Below are positions 52,740 through 62,042 of a stretch of DNA of 64,000 bases, in pieces. The notes under the pieces are model-generated. The model searched no databases, was not told the origin of the DNA, and saw only the letters and a list, made by a program, of their open reading frames with translations. The translations under genes were made by a program, and so were the position numbers. Source of the DNA: Clostridiales bacterium (GTDB lineage Bacteria > Bacillota > Clostridia > Saccharofermentanales > Saccharofermentanaceae); contig JAFZZM010000063.1 of NCBI GenBank assembly GCA_017615755.1, forward strand, positions 124,001 to 188,000. Direction: 5' to 3'. Every line of letters starts with the position of its first letter. Positions within the stretch are counted from its first letter, which is position 1.

Positions 52740-53582
52740 GTGAAGAAGTTATTGGCATATTTATTCATGATTTGTGGTCTCAGCGCTTATTTTTTCAGCG
52801 AGGCGTTGCCTCCCTCCGTGCAGTTTTTCATGCAGATCCTCGGCTACATTTCCATGCCTGTTTTTGCACAGGCAGTCGTGGAAGGTTTTTTCCTCACAAG
52901 AAACGTCTATATGTACTTCGTCCGCATTACTCTGATCGCGTATCTGTCGCATCTTGCGCACTTCCTGATCTACCTTTTGTGGCCGGATACACCTTACCCT
53001 GCAAGAATGAACATCATTTTTTCCTGGGGCCTCTCCCTGACGGTCCTGATCGCGCTGGAATTTCTGATCTCTTTACCGCGCGACCGCATCGCCTCGATGA
53101 ATCTTCTGAACGCAAATCAGGTAACGAATTCCACGCGTTACGACGTCATCATCACCAGCGAAGACGCCAACAATCTTCCGCGTGGTCTGAAAGTCCCGAA
53201 GTGGCCGAAATCCACCTTCTACGCCATCGCTCTCGTGCTTCTTTCCCTGTGCACGATCGTGATTGCGCTTCTTCCCTTGACGATGTCACTTCTTCCCCTC
53301 ATCTGCGTCCTGACCTTCTACTGTCTCCACCGATGGAAACTTCAGTCACGCATCCTGATCGCCACGATCGTGTTCAGTGCTTTTGCCACCGCATACACGT
53401 TTACTTATTACCGTCTTTCCGGAACGATATCCTGGGAATGGACCTCGATCGCAGGCTTTCTTCTCTGCCTTCTCATCCCTGAGAAACGCCGCAGGAAATC
53501 ACGCTGGTTCTACCGTGCACTGTATCTGGTCTATCCCGTAAGCATCGTAGTTATAGGAATACTTGCGGCACAACTTTCCTGA
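52740..53582 (+). CDS. TraX-family integral membrane protein
   Basis: 280 residues, about eight helices. GTG start 52740 with CGGAG seven bases upstream. The block ILGYISMPVFAQAVVEGFFL followed by TRNVYMYFVRI is the TraX signature, with the C-terminal YLVYPVSIVVIG. F-plasmid TraX acetylates pilin, but chromosomal homologues in Firmicutes have no pilin nearby and their role is unknown. A hydrophilic insert (residues about 115-155) splits the helices in the middle. Confidence 0.78.
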   Translation: MKKLLAYLFMICGLSAYFFSEALPPSVQFFMQILGYISMPVFAQAVVEGFFLTRNVYMYFVRITLIAYLSHLAHFLIYLLWPDTPYPARMNIIFSWGLSLTVLIALEFLISLPRDRIASMNLLNANQVTNSTRYDVIITSEDANNLPRGLKVPKWPKSTFYAIALVLLSLCTIVIALLPLTMSLLPLICVLTFYCLHRWKLQSRILIATIVFSAFATAYTFTYYRLSGTISWEWTSIAGFLLCLLIPEKRRRKSRWFYRALYLVYPVSIVVIGILAAQLS

Positions 53583-53611
53583 CGATTGGGGATTCACATC
53601 TTTCATTTTAT

Positions 53612-53758
53612 GATTCCCAGGATTTCTTCCCTTTTCAGGACAATTAAATCCCGTCGGTCCTTGACGACAAACAAGCCGGAAGGCGAAGTTTGAGTCTAGT
53701 ACCGCTACGGGATTTTCTTAGCGAGAGCGTGTCCGGAAAAGGAAGAATCCTGGAAATC
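53612..53758 (+). ncRNA. Highly structured 147-base element (candidate ncRNA or foldback element)
   Basis: The two ends (53612-53642 and 53730-53758) pair over about 27 base pairs with two single-base bulges and two mismatches. After an asymmetric loop holding a GAGA mini-hairpin, a second stem pairs 53646-53658 with 53701-53715 (13 pairs, one 2-base bulge). The apex holds AAAC-x-GCC-GGAA-GGC-x-GTTT (53669-53691). GGAA and GAGA are GNRA loops only on the plus strand, which favours that strand. No T-run follows, so it is not an ordinary terminator. No promoter or family could be assigned. Confidence 0.55.
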
Positions 53759-53787
53759 GAAAAAGATAAGACGTGACACACAAAATC

Positions 53788-53796
53788 TGTTATAAT
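53788..53796 (+). promoter_or_regulatory. Extended -10 promoter of leuS
   Basis: TGTTATAAT, a perfect extended -10, with no good -35. It starts 30 bases after the folded element and about 40 before the leuS ATG. Confidence 0.6.
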
Positions 53797-53834
53797 AGTT
53801 GTCCGTAAGTTTCTATATAAAGAGAGGTATGCAT

Positions 53835-56309
53835 ATGGCGTATTCAACAGACATTGACCGTAAATGGCAGCAAAAGTGGGAAGAAACCAAGCTTTATAAG
53901 TTTGACCCTGATAAGAAGGGTGAGAAGCTATACGTTCTGGAGATGTTCTCCTACCCTTCCGCGGCTAACCTACACCTTGGTCACTGGTATAACTACTCTC
54001 TGACAGACTCCTGGTCCCGTATGAAGCGCATGCAGGGCTATAACGTATTCCACCCGATGGGATTTGACTCTTTCGGACTTCCGGCAGAGAACTACGCCAT
54101 CAAGACAGGTATCCACCCGAAGGATTCTACTCTCCATAACATCGAGATCATGGAGAAACAGCTGAAGGCCATGGGTGCGACTTACGACTGGGATTACGAG
54201 ATCGCAACATGTAAGCCGGAATACTACAAGTGGAATCAGTGGATCTTCCTCCGTCTCCTGGAGAAGGGTCTTGCTTATAGAAAGAACGCACCGGTTAACT
54301 GGTGTCCGCAGTGTAATACGGTTCTTGCTAACGAGCAGGTCATCGATGGTGCCTGCGAGCGTTGCCATACCGAAGTTGAGCACAAGAACATGACACAGTG
54401 GTTCTTCAAGATCACGGCTTATGCTCAGGAACTTCTTGACGATCTTCCGAAGCTCGACTGGCCGGAAAAGACCAAGAAGATCCAGACCAACTGGATCGGC
54501 CGTTCCGAAGGTACACAGATCTCCTTCCTCTGCGAGAAGAACGGTGAGCGTCTGAAGGATGAAAACGGTGACGATCTGAAGCTCTCCGTATTCACCACGC
54601 GTGCCGATACCCTGATGGGTGTTTCCTACGTAGTTGTAGCACCAGAGTCGCCGCTTTGCACACTTCTGACTACAGATGAGTGCCGCGAAAAGGTTGAAGA
54701 ATATCAGGCTTTCACCAAGAAAGCGACCGATATCGACCGTATGTCTACTACCCGTGAGAAGACCGGTGTCTTCACCGGTTCCTACGCGATCCACCCGATC
54801 ACGGGAAAGACCGTTCCGATCTGGGCTTCCGACTACGTTATCGCAACATACGGTACCGGCGTAGTTATGGCTGTTCCGGCTCACGATGAGCGTGACTTCG
54901 AGTTCGCACAGAAGTTCGGTCTTCCGATCCAGCGTGTTATCGCTTCCCAGCCGGATGCCGAGGATGAACTCCCGTTCATTGAAAAAGGCGTACTCGTTAA
55001 CTCCGGTGAATTCGATGGTCTGAACTTCAAGACAGCTATCGATGCAATCATTGAAAAGCTCGCTCCGCAGGGCATGGCGGAAAGAAAGATCAACTATCGT
55101 CTGCGTGACTGGCTGATCTCCCGTCAGCGTTACTGGGGTACACCGATCCCGGTCGTCCACTGCGAGAAGTGCGGTGTCGTACCGGTACCGGACGATCAGC
55201 TCCCGGTACTCCTGCCTTACGATGTAGAATTCCGTCCGGACGGAGAATCTCCGCTGGCTAAGTGTGCCGAGTTCATGAACACCACTTGTCCAAAGTGCGG
55301 CGCTCCTGCAAAGCGTGATCCGGATACCATGGATACATTCGTTGACTCTTCCTGGTATCAGCTCCGTTACCCGGATAACAAGAACGATAAGGAACCGTTC
55401 AACAGAGAACTCATCAACAAGATGTGCCCGGTAGATAAGTACGTCGGTGGTCCGGAGCATGCAGCCATGCACCTCCTCTACACACGTTTCTTCTGTAAGG
55501 CACTCCGTGATATGGGTTACCTCGATTTCGACGAGCCGTTCACTTCTCTGGTACACCAGGGCATCATCCTCGGACCTGACGGAAACCGTATGAGTAAGTC
55601 CAGAGGAAATACAGTTGCACCGGATCCGTACATCCAGAAGTATGGTTCTGACGTATTCAGAACCTACCTCGCATTCGGTTTTGCATATACTGATGGTGGT
55701 CCGTGGAGCGAGAGCGGTCTGCAGGCGATCGTTAAGTTCACAGGTCGTATCGACCGTCTCGTTGAAGAGATCAGCAAGATCGCAAAGGGTCAGGCTCTTC
55801 CGGCAGAGCTTTCCGCAGAGGACAAGGCTCTTCTCTACAGCCTGCACTACACCATTAAGGCCGTAACGACAGACACCGAGAAGTTCCAGTTCAATACTTC
55901 CATCGCACGTCTCATGGAGCTCCTGACAGCAATCGGCAAGTACCAGAGCGCACCGAATAAGAACGATGCTCTCCTGCGTCAGACCGTGGAGACATTCCTC
56001 CTGCTGTACGCTCCGTATGCACCGCACTTCACAGAAGAACTCTGGGAGAGAATGGGCAACGAATACAGTATCTTCAACCAGGCATGGCCGGTATGCAACG
56101 AAACCTACCTCGTTCAGGATACGATCGAGATCGCGGTTCAGATCAATGGTCAGGTGAAGTTCAAGCTCAACATCAGCCCGGATGCCACATCCGAGGAAGT
56201 GGAGAAACTGGTTCACGAAGACAGCCACCTCGAAAATGCACTGGCCGGCAGAAACATCGTGAAGTTCATCTACGTTAAGGGAAGACTGGCCAACATCGTA
56301 GCCAAGTAA
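53835..56309 (+). CDS. leuS: Leucyl-tRNA synthetase
   Basis: Class I enzyme charging tRNA-Leu. ATG 53835 behind AGAGAGG gives 824 residues. HIGH motif [12 protein letters not shown], zinc-type CPQC...CERC, CP1 editing domain with the [16 protein letters not shown] segment, and KMSKS loop [11 protein letters not shown]. Anticodon and C-terminal domains are complete. No T-box leader precedes it. Ends at a strong terminator. Confidence 0.97.
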   Translation: MAYSTDIDRKWQQKWEETKLYKFDPDKKGEKLYVLEMFSYPSAANLHLGHWYNYSLTDSWSRMKRMQGYNVFHPMGFDSFGLPAENYAIKTGIHPKDSTLHNIEIMEKQLKAMGATYDWDYEIATCKPEYYKWNQWIFLRLLEKGLAYRKNAPVNWCPQCNTVLANEQVIDGACERCHTEVEHKNMTQWFFKITAYAQELLDDLPKLDWPEKTKKIQTNWIGRSEGTQISFLCEKNGERLKDENGDDLKLSVFTTRADTLMGVSYVVVAPESPLCTLLTTDECREKVEEYQAFTKKATDIDRMSTTREKTGVFTGSYAIHPITGKTVPIWASDYVIATYGTGVVMAVPAHDERDFEFAQKFGLPIQRVIASQPDAEDELPFIEKGVLVNSGEFDGLNFKTAIDAIIEKLAPQGMAERKINYRLRDWLISRQRYWGTPIPVVHCEKCGVVPVPDDQLPVLLPYDVEFRPDGESPLAKCAEFMNTTCPKCGAPAKRDPDTMDTFVDSSWYQLRYPDNKNDKEPFNRELINKMCPVDKYVGGPEHAAMHLLYTRFFCKALRDMGYLDFDEPFTSLVHQGIILGPDGNRMSKSRGNTVAPDPYIQKYGSDVFRTYLAFGFAYTDGGPWSESGLQAIVKFTGRIDRLVEEISKIAKGQALPAELSAEDKALLYSLHYTIKAVTTDTEKFQFNTSIARLMELLTAIGKYQSAPNKNDALLRQTVETFLLLYAPYAPHFTEELWERMGNEYSIFNQAWPVCNETYLVQDTIEIAVQINGQVKFKLNISPDATSEEVEKLVHEDSHLENALAGRNIVKFIYVKGRLANIVAK

Positions 56310-56336
56310 TCCTCGAAAAACAACCAATAAGAAAAA

Positions 56337-56382
56337 AAGTCGTATCCGGCGGATCAACTCGTCAGATACGACTTATTTTTTT
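56337..56382. terminator. Bidirectional terminator between leuS and lipoprotein gene
   Basis: AAGTCGTATC / GATACGACTT stem (56337-56346, 56365-56374) with a T-run on either strand (ATTTTTTT to the right, TTTTTTTC to the left), closing two convergent genes. Confidence 0.9.
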
Positions 56383-57508
56383 AGTATACGAACCACAGGT
56401 ATCCTTGCTGGATGACAAGAAGCTCATCCTGACCACGGGTATCGACAACATACCAGTCATCAGAGTTAATGCTTCCCGTATACCGCGGATCGGCTACATG
56501 CCCGGACAGATCATGCGTGATGCTATACCAGAAGAAAGAGTTTTCTAAAGCGCTTTTTGATGACCGGAAACTCTCATAGTCCTTCAGAACATCGTCATCA
56601 GCGTTTATGCTGTCACCATCGTAAAAATCTCCCGAACGCGCGAGATTCAGCACGACTATACCTCTGTCTTTTCCGCCGCCAAAATGATCGCCGTTTTGTT
56701 TTCTGGAAACAAGTAAGCCTTGTAATACAAAAGCATTCAACTCCTCCTTTGCCACCCGACCCGTGGTTGCGTCTATTTTCGGGTCTTTCATCCAAACAGC
56801 CAGGAGCAATCGTTCGTTGTATTCATAGTCCCATTCTTCGGACTGGATCACAAATTTCTTGTCAAAATAATCGGCAAGGATATATCCGCTGGAATCATAC
56901 TCCGGAAATGGCCGATAAGAAGTAAGATCAACAAGAACCTGAGAACCGTCCTTTTTCACTCCGATCACTTTTCCCAGATAAAGATCGTCTTTCACATCCT
57001 CTTTCGCCAGGATCTCTTTGTCCAGCATAGGTTTCGACGGAAACAGCGGAAGAGACATGATCTCTTTGTAGGAATGAAAAGCCATAAACCCAGAGAGTTC
57101 GTCATAGGGATATTTCTTCTGAAAAAAGAACTCGTTCCGGCTGGAGATCGCATATTCGGATACTTCTTCGCCCTCCTTCACATAAAGAGTATAGAAAGAG
57201 GAAGCATCATCCGGATCCTTCGCGCCCAGCGCAAATGACCGCTCCGGATCCGCCTTATGTTCTTCCTCGATTCTTGCGCGAAATGCATTCCACATCGAGC
57301 CATCGCCTTTTATAAGAGGAATGGGTACGACAGTCGGTTTTGTGTCTTCTGAGGATGTAGTCGGCTCTGTGCTCGTTTCTTCTGTAGTCGTCGACGAAGA
57401 AACCTTTTCGGAAGCTTTCGTCTGCTCTGTCTTCTTTTTGCTGTCACAAGCGGAATTCATAAGAAGGATACCCGCCATACATGCCGCAAACAATCTACTT
57501 CTCTTCAT
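56381..57508 (-). CDS. Secreted lipoprotein, function unknown
   Basis: 375 residues from ATG 57508 behind GAGGA. Signal peptide MKRSRLFAACMAGILLMNSAC with the lipid-bearing Cys at 21, then a Ser/Thr/Glu/Lys linker and a mature domain with no motif I recognise. Nineteen bases downstream of the c-di-GMP phosphodiesterase gene, so probably co-transcribed with it. Same layout as the lipoprotein at 30091 but without clear sequence similarity. Confidence 0.8.
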   Translation of the reverse strand: MKRSRLFAACMAGILLMNSACDSKKKTEQTKASEKVSSSTTTEETSTEPTTSSEDTKPTVVPIPLIKGDGSMWNAFRARIEEEHKADPERSFALGAKDPDDASSFYTLYVKEGEEVSEYAISSRNEFFFQKKYPYDELSGFMAFHSYKEIMSLPLFPSKPMLDKEILAKEDVKDDLYLGKVIGVKKDGSQVLVDLTSYRPFPEYDSSGYILADYFDKKFVIQSEEWDYEYNERLLLAVWMKDPKIDATTGRVAKEELNAFVLQGLLVSRKQNGDHFGGGKDRGIVVLNLARSGDFYDGDSINADDDVLKDYESFRSSKSALENSFFWYSITHDLSGHVADPRYTGSINSDDWYVVDTRGQDELLVIQQGYLWFVY

Positions 57509-57527
57509 ATCTTTTCCTCGTATTCTT

Positions 57528-60041
57528 TTATTCGCCGCGCATGCGCTCTTTCTGGATTTTCGAAGCCCGGAATTTCGGACCGGAGAAATACTTTCTCTCA
57601 AAGTCTTCCGGCGAAAGCGGCCGCGCGTAATAGTAGCCCTGGAAGATATCCACGCCCAAAGCACGTATACGCGATGCTTTTTGTGCAGTCTCGATGCCCT
57701 CGACACATACCGTCATGCCGATGGTTCTTGTCAGGAGCACGATAGCGGAAATAAATGACGTATTGAAACGGTCGTCCTGGTCCACGAAAGCACGGTCGAT
57801 CTTGATCTCATCTACCGGGAATTCACGGAGATAGTTAAAGGAAGAATATCCTGTACCAAAATCATCGAGTGCGATTCGGATACCATTATTTCGAAGTTTT
57901 AGCATGTTCTGACGGCAGATCGCCAGGTTCTTCATCAAGGTTGTCTCGGTGATCTCCAAAAGGACATTTTTCGGTTTCAGGCCATATTCACCAAGAAGCT
58001 CGATAACATAGTCCGCAAAATCGATCCTGGCCATGTCTTCAGCAGTTACATTGATATGTACATAGAAATCTTCCGGCACACCGCTGTCGATCCAGTCTTT
58101 GCACTGGGCCATAGCCGTACGCAGGATCCAGTCACCTACTACATTCATCTGACCTGTAGCCGTAACGGCAGCAATGACCTTCTCCGGACTTACGAGGTTG
58201 CCGTTCGGCGACAGCCAGCGCAGGAGTGCCTCACAGCCGACCAGTTTCTCTGTTCTGGCATCGACCAGTGGCTGGAAGTACAAAAGGAAACTCTTATTAC
58301 CATCACGGATAGACTTGGAGATCTGGAATTCAAAGTCCAGACGTTCCTTCAGCTCCATCTTGTACTGCGGTGTATAGATCGAGTACGAGATCCTGGCATC
58401 CTGTTTTACCTTATGAAGCGCGATCTCGGCATTGACCAGCAATTCCTCGGCGCTGTCACCGCAGGACGGGAACAACGATGCACTCATGGAAACAGAAGCA
58501 TAGATCGAGCTTCTCTCGAGTGTCATAGGCGCGTTCATCTCTTCCTTGAAAGCCTTCATGTAATGCTCCACCTGCACGCGGGAAGCATGCGGCCACAAAA
58601 TACAGAACGCATCAACGGAAATATGATACAGCGATGCATCTTTCGGAAGTCCGTCACGAAGTTTTTTCGCAACGGCAACCAGAAGTTTCTCACCGGTAGA
58701 ACGTCCGTAACGGTCGTTAAAAACATGGAAGTCTTTGATGTCCACCAGCACCATCGCGGCTGACAGGACGTTACGGTTATGGATCAGCATCTCGGCATCT
58801 GCCAGAAGACGTCCACGAACAGGGAGACCGGTCAGTTCATTACGTGACGAGTTTCTCTCCACGTTCTCACGCACCTCATTCATACTGGTCAGATCGAAGA
58901 TCGTACCAATAAGAAGCAGCGCCTGCTTGTTGTTGTCATATACGGTCTTGCCTCGGCAGGCAAGCCAGCGGATCTGGTCGTCCACGCCCCATACACGGAA
59001 CTCGATGGAGAAATTGTCCTTCTCCTCATCGGCCAGATAAGTAAATGTCTCGATAAAACGACGCCGGTCATCCTCGATGACTTCCTCGGCCATACGGTTG
59101 ATGATGTCGCCGGTATACGTCAGTTCCACATCCGGGAAAGTGTTATGGATATTCTCGGAGAAAGTCAGGATCTCACGCTTCATGTCCGCGGTAAAAGTGA
59201 TCGCCTCGGAACCGTCGATAATGATCCTCTGGAAAGAATCCGCTTCTTTTCTGTCGGTAACATCCACGAAAATACCGATAAGATATCTCTTCTTGTCCGG
59301 TGCCGTAAAACGGAAAACACCACAGGAATGTACCCACACCTCACCTTTTGTCGGAGAGAAAATACGGAAATCTTTTGCCCGGCTCTTCTTGCCCCAGGCG
59401 GAGTTTTCCAGAACAGATACAAAAGCGGCGTAGTCTTCCGGATGCACATAACTGCTCAGTTCCCTTGACGCGTGCGGGAGCTCACGTGTAGGTACTTCGA
59501 CCAGATCAGCAAGAGAAGAATTGAATCTGCAGAAATCTTCCGTCTCGTCATAGCAGAGCACATACCCTTCGATCGAATCGCTCAGGAGCTTGTCGTAAAC
59601 GATCTCGCCGAAGCTCTGGGTACAGTCTTCGATCAAGCCGAAGATGATGGAATGGTTATCCTTCTTGGCCTTCTGCATGTTGACACGGATATGGTAAGTA
59701 TGACCGGTATATGAAACCAGATTGTGCTCAAAAGTCACTACCTTGTGGTTATCGGCGATCAGGTCATAGAAAGCTTCTTCGTAACGGACAGTCAAAGCAC
59801 GCCGCTCGGAAGAGTCGGCATACTGAAGATACGCATCCATGATCATGTCCTGGGAAGCAACCGGTCCTAAGACCGTAACCATGCCGGGAGAAAAGAAGAA
59901 TCGTTTATCCTTCGGAAAAACCACAAAAGAACAAAGGGCCACTTTTTCAAGCAAACCTTCGGCTTGTGCTAAAAGTTGCGGATCCAGACTGATCGACGAG
60001 TCGTATAACTCGGAAGCGAAACCTGAATCGTCGGCTACCAT
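57528..60041 (-). CDS. PAS-GGDEF-EAL protein, predicted c-di-GMP phosphodiesterase
   Basis: 837 residues, no membrane helix. PAS-like domains occupy residues 1-400 (FVDVTDRKEADSFQRIII ends the second). The GGDEF domain has lost its active site: S475-V-D-A-F479 replaces GGDEF. The EAL domain (about 575-825) is intact: E604-A-L606, NVTAEDM, LEITETTL, ALDDFGTGYSSF with both Asp, IKIDRAF, VEGIET and the Gln of FQGYYYARPL. I infer c-di-GMP hydrolysis with GGDEF kept as a regulatory GTP-type site. RBS GGGGGA; 29 bases after rsmI. Confidence 0.93.
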   Translation of the reverse strand: MVADDSGFASELYDSSISLDPQLLAQAEGLLEKVALCSFVVFPKDKRFFFSPGMVTVLGPVASQDMIMDAYLQYADSSERRALTVRYEEAFYDLIADNHKVVTFEHNLVSYTGHTYHIRVNMQKAKKDNHSIIFGLIEDCTQSFGEIVYDKLLSDSIEGYVLCYDETEDFCRFNSSLADLVEVPTRELPHASRELSSYVHPEDYAAFVSVLENSAWGKKSRAKDFRIFSPTKGEVWVHSCGVFRFTAPDKKRYLIGIFVDVTDRKEADSFQRIIIDGSEAITFTADMKREILTFSENIHNTFPDVELTYTGDIINRMAEEVIEDDRRRFIETFTYLADEEKDNFSIEFRVWGVDDQIRWLACRGKTVYDNNKQALLLIGTIFDLTSMNEVRENVERNSSRNELTGLPVRGRLLADAEMLIHNRNVLSAAMVLVDIKDFHVFNDRYGRSTGEKLLVAVAKKLRDGLPKDASLYHISVDAFCILWPHASRVQVEHYMKAFKEEMNAPMTLERSSIYASVSMSASLFPSCGDSAEELLVNAEIALHKVKQDARISYSIYTPQYKMELKERLDFEFQISKSIRDGNKSFLLYFQPLVDARTEKLVGCEALLRWLSPNGNLVSPEKVIAAVTATGQMNVVGDWILRTAMAQCKDWIDSGVPEDFYVHINVTAEDMARIDFADYVIELLGEYGLKPKNVLLEITETTLMKNLAICRQNMLKLRNNGIRIALDDFGTGYSSFNYLREFPVDEIKIDRAFVDQDDRFNTSFISAIVLLTRTIGMTVCVEGIETAQKASRIRALGVDIFQGYYYARPLSPEDFERKYFSGPKFRASKIQKERMRGE

Positions 60042-60070
60042 ACTTTCATCCCCCGATGCACTTAGTAAGC

Positions 60071-60898
60071 TTATTGTATCATCTCAAGCACCTCGGCGTA
60101 TAGTGCTTTTTTGCTTTCTCCCCACTCCTGCGCCAGTATTTTCGCGATTTCCTTCGTCGGAAGCCCCTGTTCTGCCAGCTCGCGGATACGTTTTTGACGT
60201 TCTTCCGGTGTGAGTGCTTCCGTCGTTTCTTCCTGTGCCCCCTCTAAAATGATGACGAATTCGCCCTTCGGCGGCACGTCTTCAAAGTGGGAGATAAGTT
60301 CATCGATCGTACCTCTTACCACCTCTTCGTAGCGCTTGGTCAGCTCGCGGCAGCACGCTGCCCTTCTCTGCCCGTTTCCGCAGGAAGCAAGGTCAGAAAG
60401 CGTCCGCAAAAGGCGGTGCGGTGCCTCGTAGAGGATCGTTGTCGTAGTCATGTGACTGACGACGGAAAGACGTTCTTTCCTCTCTTTGGTCTCTACAGGA
60501 AGGAAGCCTTCGAAATAATAATGTCTCGTATCCATCCCCGAAAGCACCAGTGCCGTAATGCCCGCAACCGGTCCCGGGACGGCCGTGATCGCCAGATCTT
60601 CTTCAATACAGGCCTTCACCAGGTCTTCACCCGGATCCGAGATACTGGGCATACCCGCATCGGAAACCAGCGCCACATCCACACCACTTCTAAGAAGCCC
60701 GAGAAGCTTCTCTCCGTGGGATGCCTTGTTATGTTCGTGATAACTGATCAGGTGCGCACTGATCTCAAAATGCGACAGAAGAAGCCCTGTTCTTCTTGTA
60801 TCTTCACAGGCCACATATTCCACACTCTTCAAGACTTCCATGGCTCGGGGAGAAAGATCTCCCATATTGCCGATGGGCGTACCTACCAGATATAACAT
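60071..60898 (-). CDS. rsmI: RsmI, 16S rRNA C1402 2'-O-methyltransferase
   Basis: Methylates the ribose of C1402; with RsmH (11437) it makes m4Cm1402. 275 residues. Starts MLYLVGTPIGNMGDLSPRAM and keeps CEDTRRTGLLLSHF, VSDAGMPSISDPGE and AVPGPVAGITAL. Three bases after the upstream methyltransferase gene, a common Firmicute pair. Confidence 0.96.
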   Translation of the reverse strand: MLYLVGTPIGNMGDLSPRAMEVLKSVEYVACEDTRRTGLLLSHFEISAHLISYHEHNKASHGEKLLGLLRSGVDVALVSDAGMPSISDPGEDLVKACIEEDLAITAVPGPVAGITALVLSGMDTRHYYFEGFLPVETKERKERLSVVSHMTTTTILYEAPHRLLRTLSDLASCGNGQRRAACCRELTKRYEEVVRGTIDELISHFEDVPPKGEFVIILEGAQEETTEALTPEERQKRIRELAEQGLPTKEIAKILAQEWGESKKALYAEVLEMIQ

Positions 60899-60901
60899 GT
60901 T

Positions 60902-61678
60902 TTATTCCTCACTATAGATCCTCTTTAATTCGTCTGTATACTGCCGGTCCGGCCCCCGAAGGATCAGCGGAGGCGCCACCGTCGTACCGGATATCTTTCC
61001 ATCCTTTTTGGCGGAAAGAAGGTACAGTGTGGCCGGTTTATCGGAATAGGGGTGAACGAAACGCAGAAGTTTCGGTGCCAGATTCTCTTTATAGCATGCT
61101 TTCATCACATCCGCCAGAGTTTCAGCCCGGTCCACCAGAAAAAGGTCTCCCTTCGGCACAAGCATTTTCGCCGCGCAGGAGATGAAGTCCTCCACCTCTC
61201 CATGCATGGCAAATCTCGCTTCCAGAAGCGCTTGCCCATGGATATCGGTCTCGGTTACCGGACCCGAATCTTTCTTCCTGAACGGAGGATTGGCAAATAC
61301 CACATCGTAATGGTTCTTCGGCATCATCCCGGTCGGAAGATCCCGAAGATCGGCAAGCTCCCCTCTCACCCGTCCGGAAAGCTCATTCATACGGATATTT
61401 CTTTCGAATATCGCTGCCGCTTCTTCCTGTCGTTCCACCGCATCGATAGTGATATCTTTTCTTCTGCCGGCAAGAAGGATCGTTGCCGCACCACAGTTAC
61501 TGCCGAGTTCTAATGCCCGGAGCGGGTCTTTCTGCCGGAAACGCGCATTCTCCGCCACAAACCACGACAAAAGAACGGTGTCTTCGCCAAAGCGGAAACC
61601 CGTCTTGCTCTGGATCAGACGGAGCCCCGCCCTGCCCAGATCTTCCAGTGTTTCTGTTTCCGGATCATAGATATCCAA
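60902..61678 (-). CDS. TrmN6-like tRNA (adenine-N6) methyltransferase
   Basis: SAM-dependent methyltransferase with the SAM loop LELGSNCGAATILLA and the N6-adenine motif NPPFRK. Similar proteins modify A37 of tRNA-Val. I use the TTG at 61678: GGAGG stands six bases upstream, whereas the ATG at 61696 lies in the tail of the ferredoxin terminator with no site. That gives 258 residues. Leads the rsmI-phosphodiesterase-lipoprotein group. Confidence 0.88.
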   Translation of the reverse strand: MDIYDPETETLEDLGRAGLRLIQSKTGFRFGEDTVLLSWFVAENARFRQKDPLRALELGSNCGAATILLAGRRKDITIDAVERQEEAAAIFERNIRMNELSGRVRGELADLRDLPTGMMPKNHYDVVFANPPFRKKDSGPVTETDIHGQALLEARFAMHGEVEDFISCAAKMLVPKGDLFLVDRAETLADVMKACYKENLAPKLLRFVHPYSDKPATLYLLSAKKDGKISGTTVAPPLILRGPDRQYTDELKRIYSEE

Positions 61679-61696
61679 AAGAATCCTCCAGGTCAT

Positions 61697-61733
61697 AAAA
61701 AGAGATCTGCATCCTATTCGGGTACAGATCTCT
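61697..61733 (-). terminator. Terminator after ferredoxin
   Basis: AGAGATCTG / CAGATCTCT stem (61701-61733) followed by TTTTTATG on the minus strand. It also stands right before the methyltransferase gene, so that operon either starts in the tail or depends on read-through. Confidence 0.85.
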
Positions 61734-61756
61734 CACATTCAATTCACTATCTCTTA

Positions 61757-61927
61757 TTAGCCCTGAGAAATTGCACCTGTCGGGCAAGCAGCTTCACAAG
61801 AACCGCACTCAAGACAAAGATCAGGATTGATCTCATACTTACCGTCGCCCTGGGAAATAGCGCCTACCGGGCACTCACCCTCGCAGCTACCGCAAGAAAG
61901 ACATGCGTCAGAAATTACATATGCCAT
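61757..61927 (-). CDS. 2[4Fe-4S] ferredoxin
   Basis: 56 residues from ATG 61927 behind AAAGGAGG. Two clusters: CLSCGSCEGECPVGAI and CLECGSCEAACPTGAI. Clostridial-type electron carrier. Stand-alone gene with its own promoter and terminator. Confidence 0.97.
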   Translation of the reverse strand: MAYVISDACLSCGSCEGECPVGAISQGDGKYEINPDLCLECGSCEAACPTGAISQG

Positions 61928-61960
61928 ACTGATATCCTCCTTTATCTGGTCTATGATTTC

Positions 61961-61989
61961 ATTAAACACTATTTTTATCTTTTTGTAAA
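61961..61989 (-). promoter_or_regulatory. Ferredoxin promoter
   Basis: TTTACA (61984-61989), a 17-base spacer and TTTAAT (61961-61966). Confidence 0.65.
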
Positions 61990-62042
61990 TATAACTATTT
62001 TCGTTGTATCTGCGATTTACAGAAACGCTATAGGCGTAAGGT

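Noticed and set aside
53612..53758. T-box, 6S RNA or SRP RNA
   Set aside because: No T-box GGTGG core, no symmetrical central bubble as in 6S RNA, and no SRP domain IV consensus; the leuS promoter also lies downstream of the element.
53644..53847. 67-residue frame on the minus strand
   Set aside because: Lies within the folded element and the leuS promoter; no similarity or ribosome site.
53970..56357. 795-residue open frame on the minus strand
   Set aside because: Antisense to leuS, which has all class I motifs.
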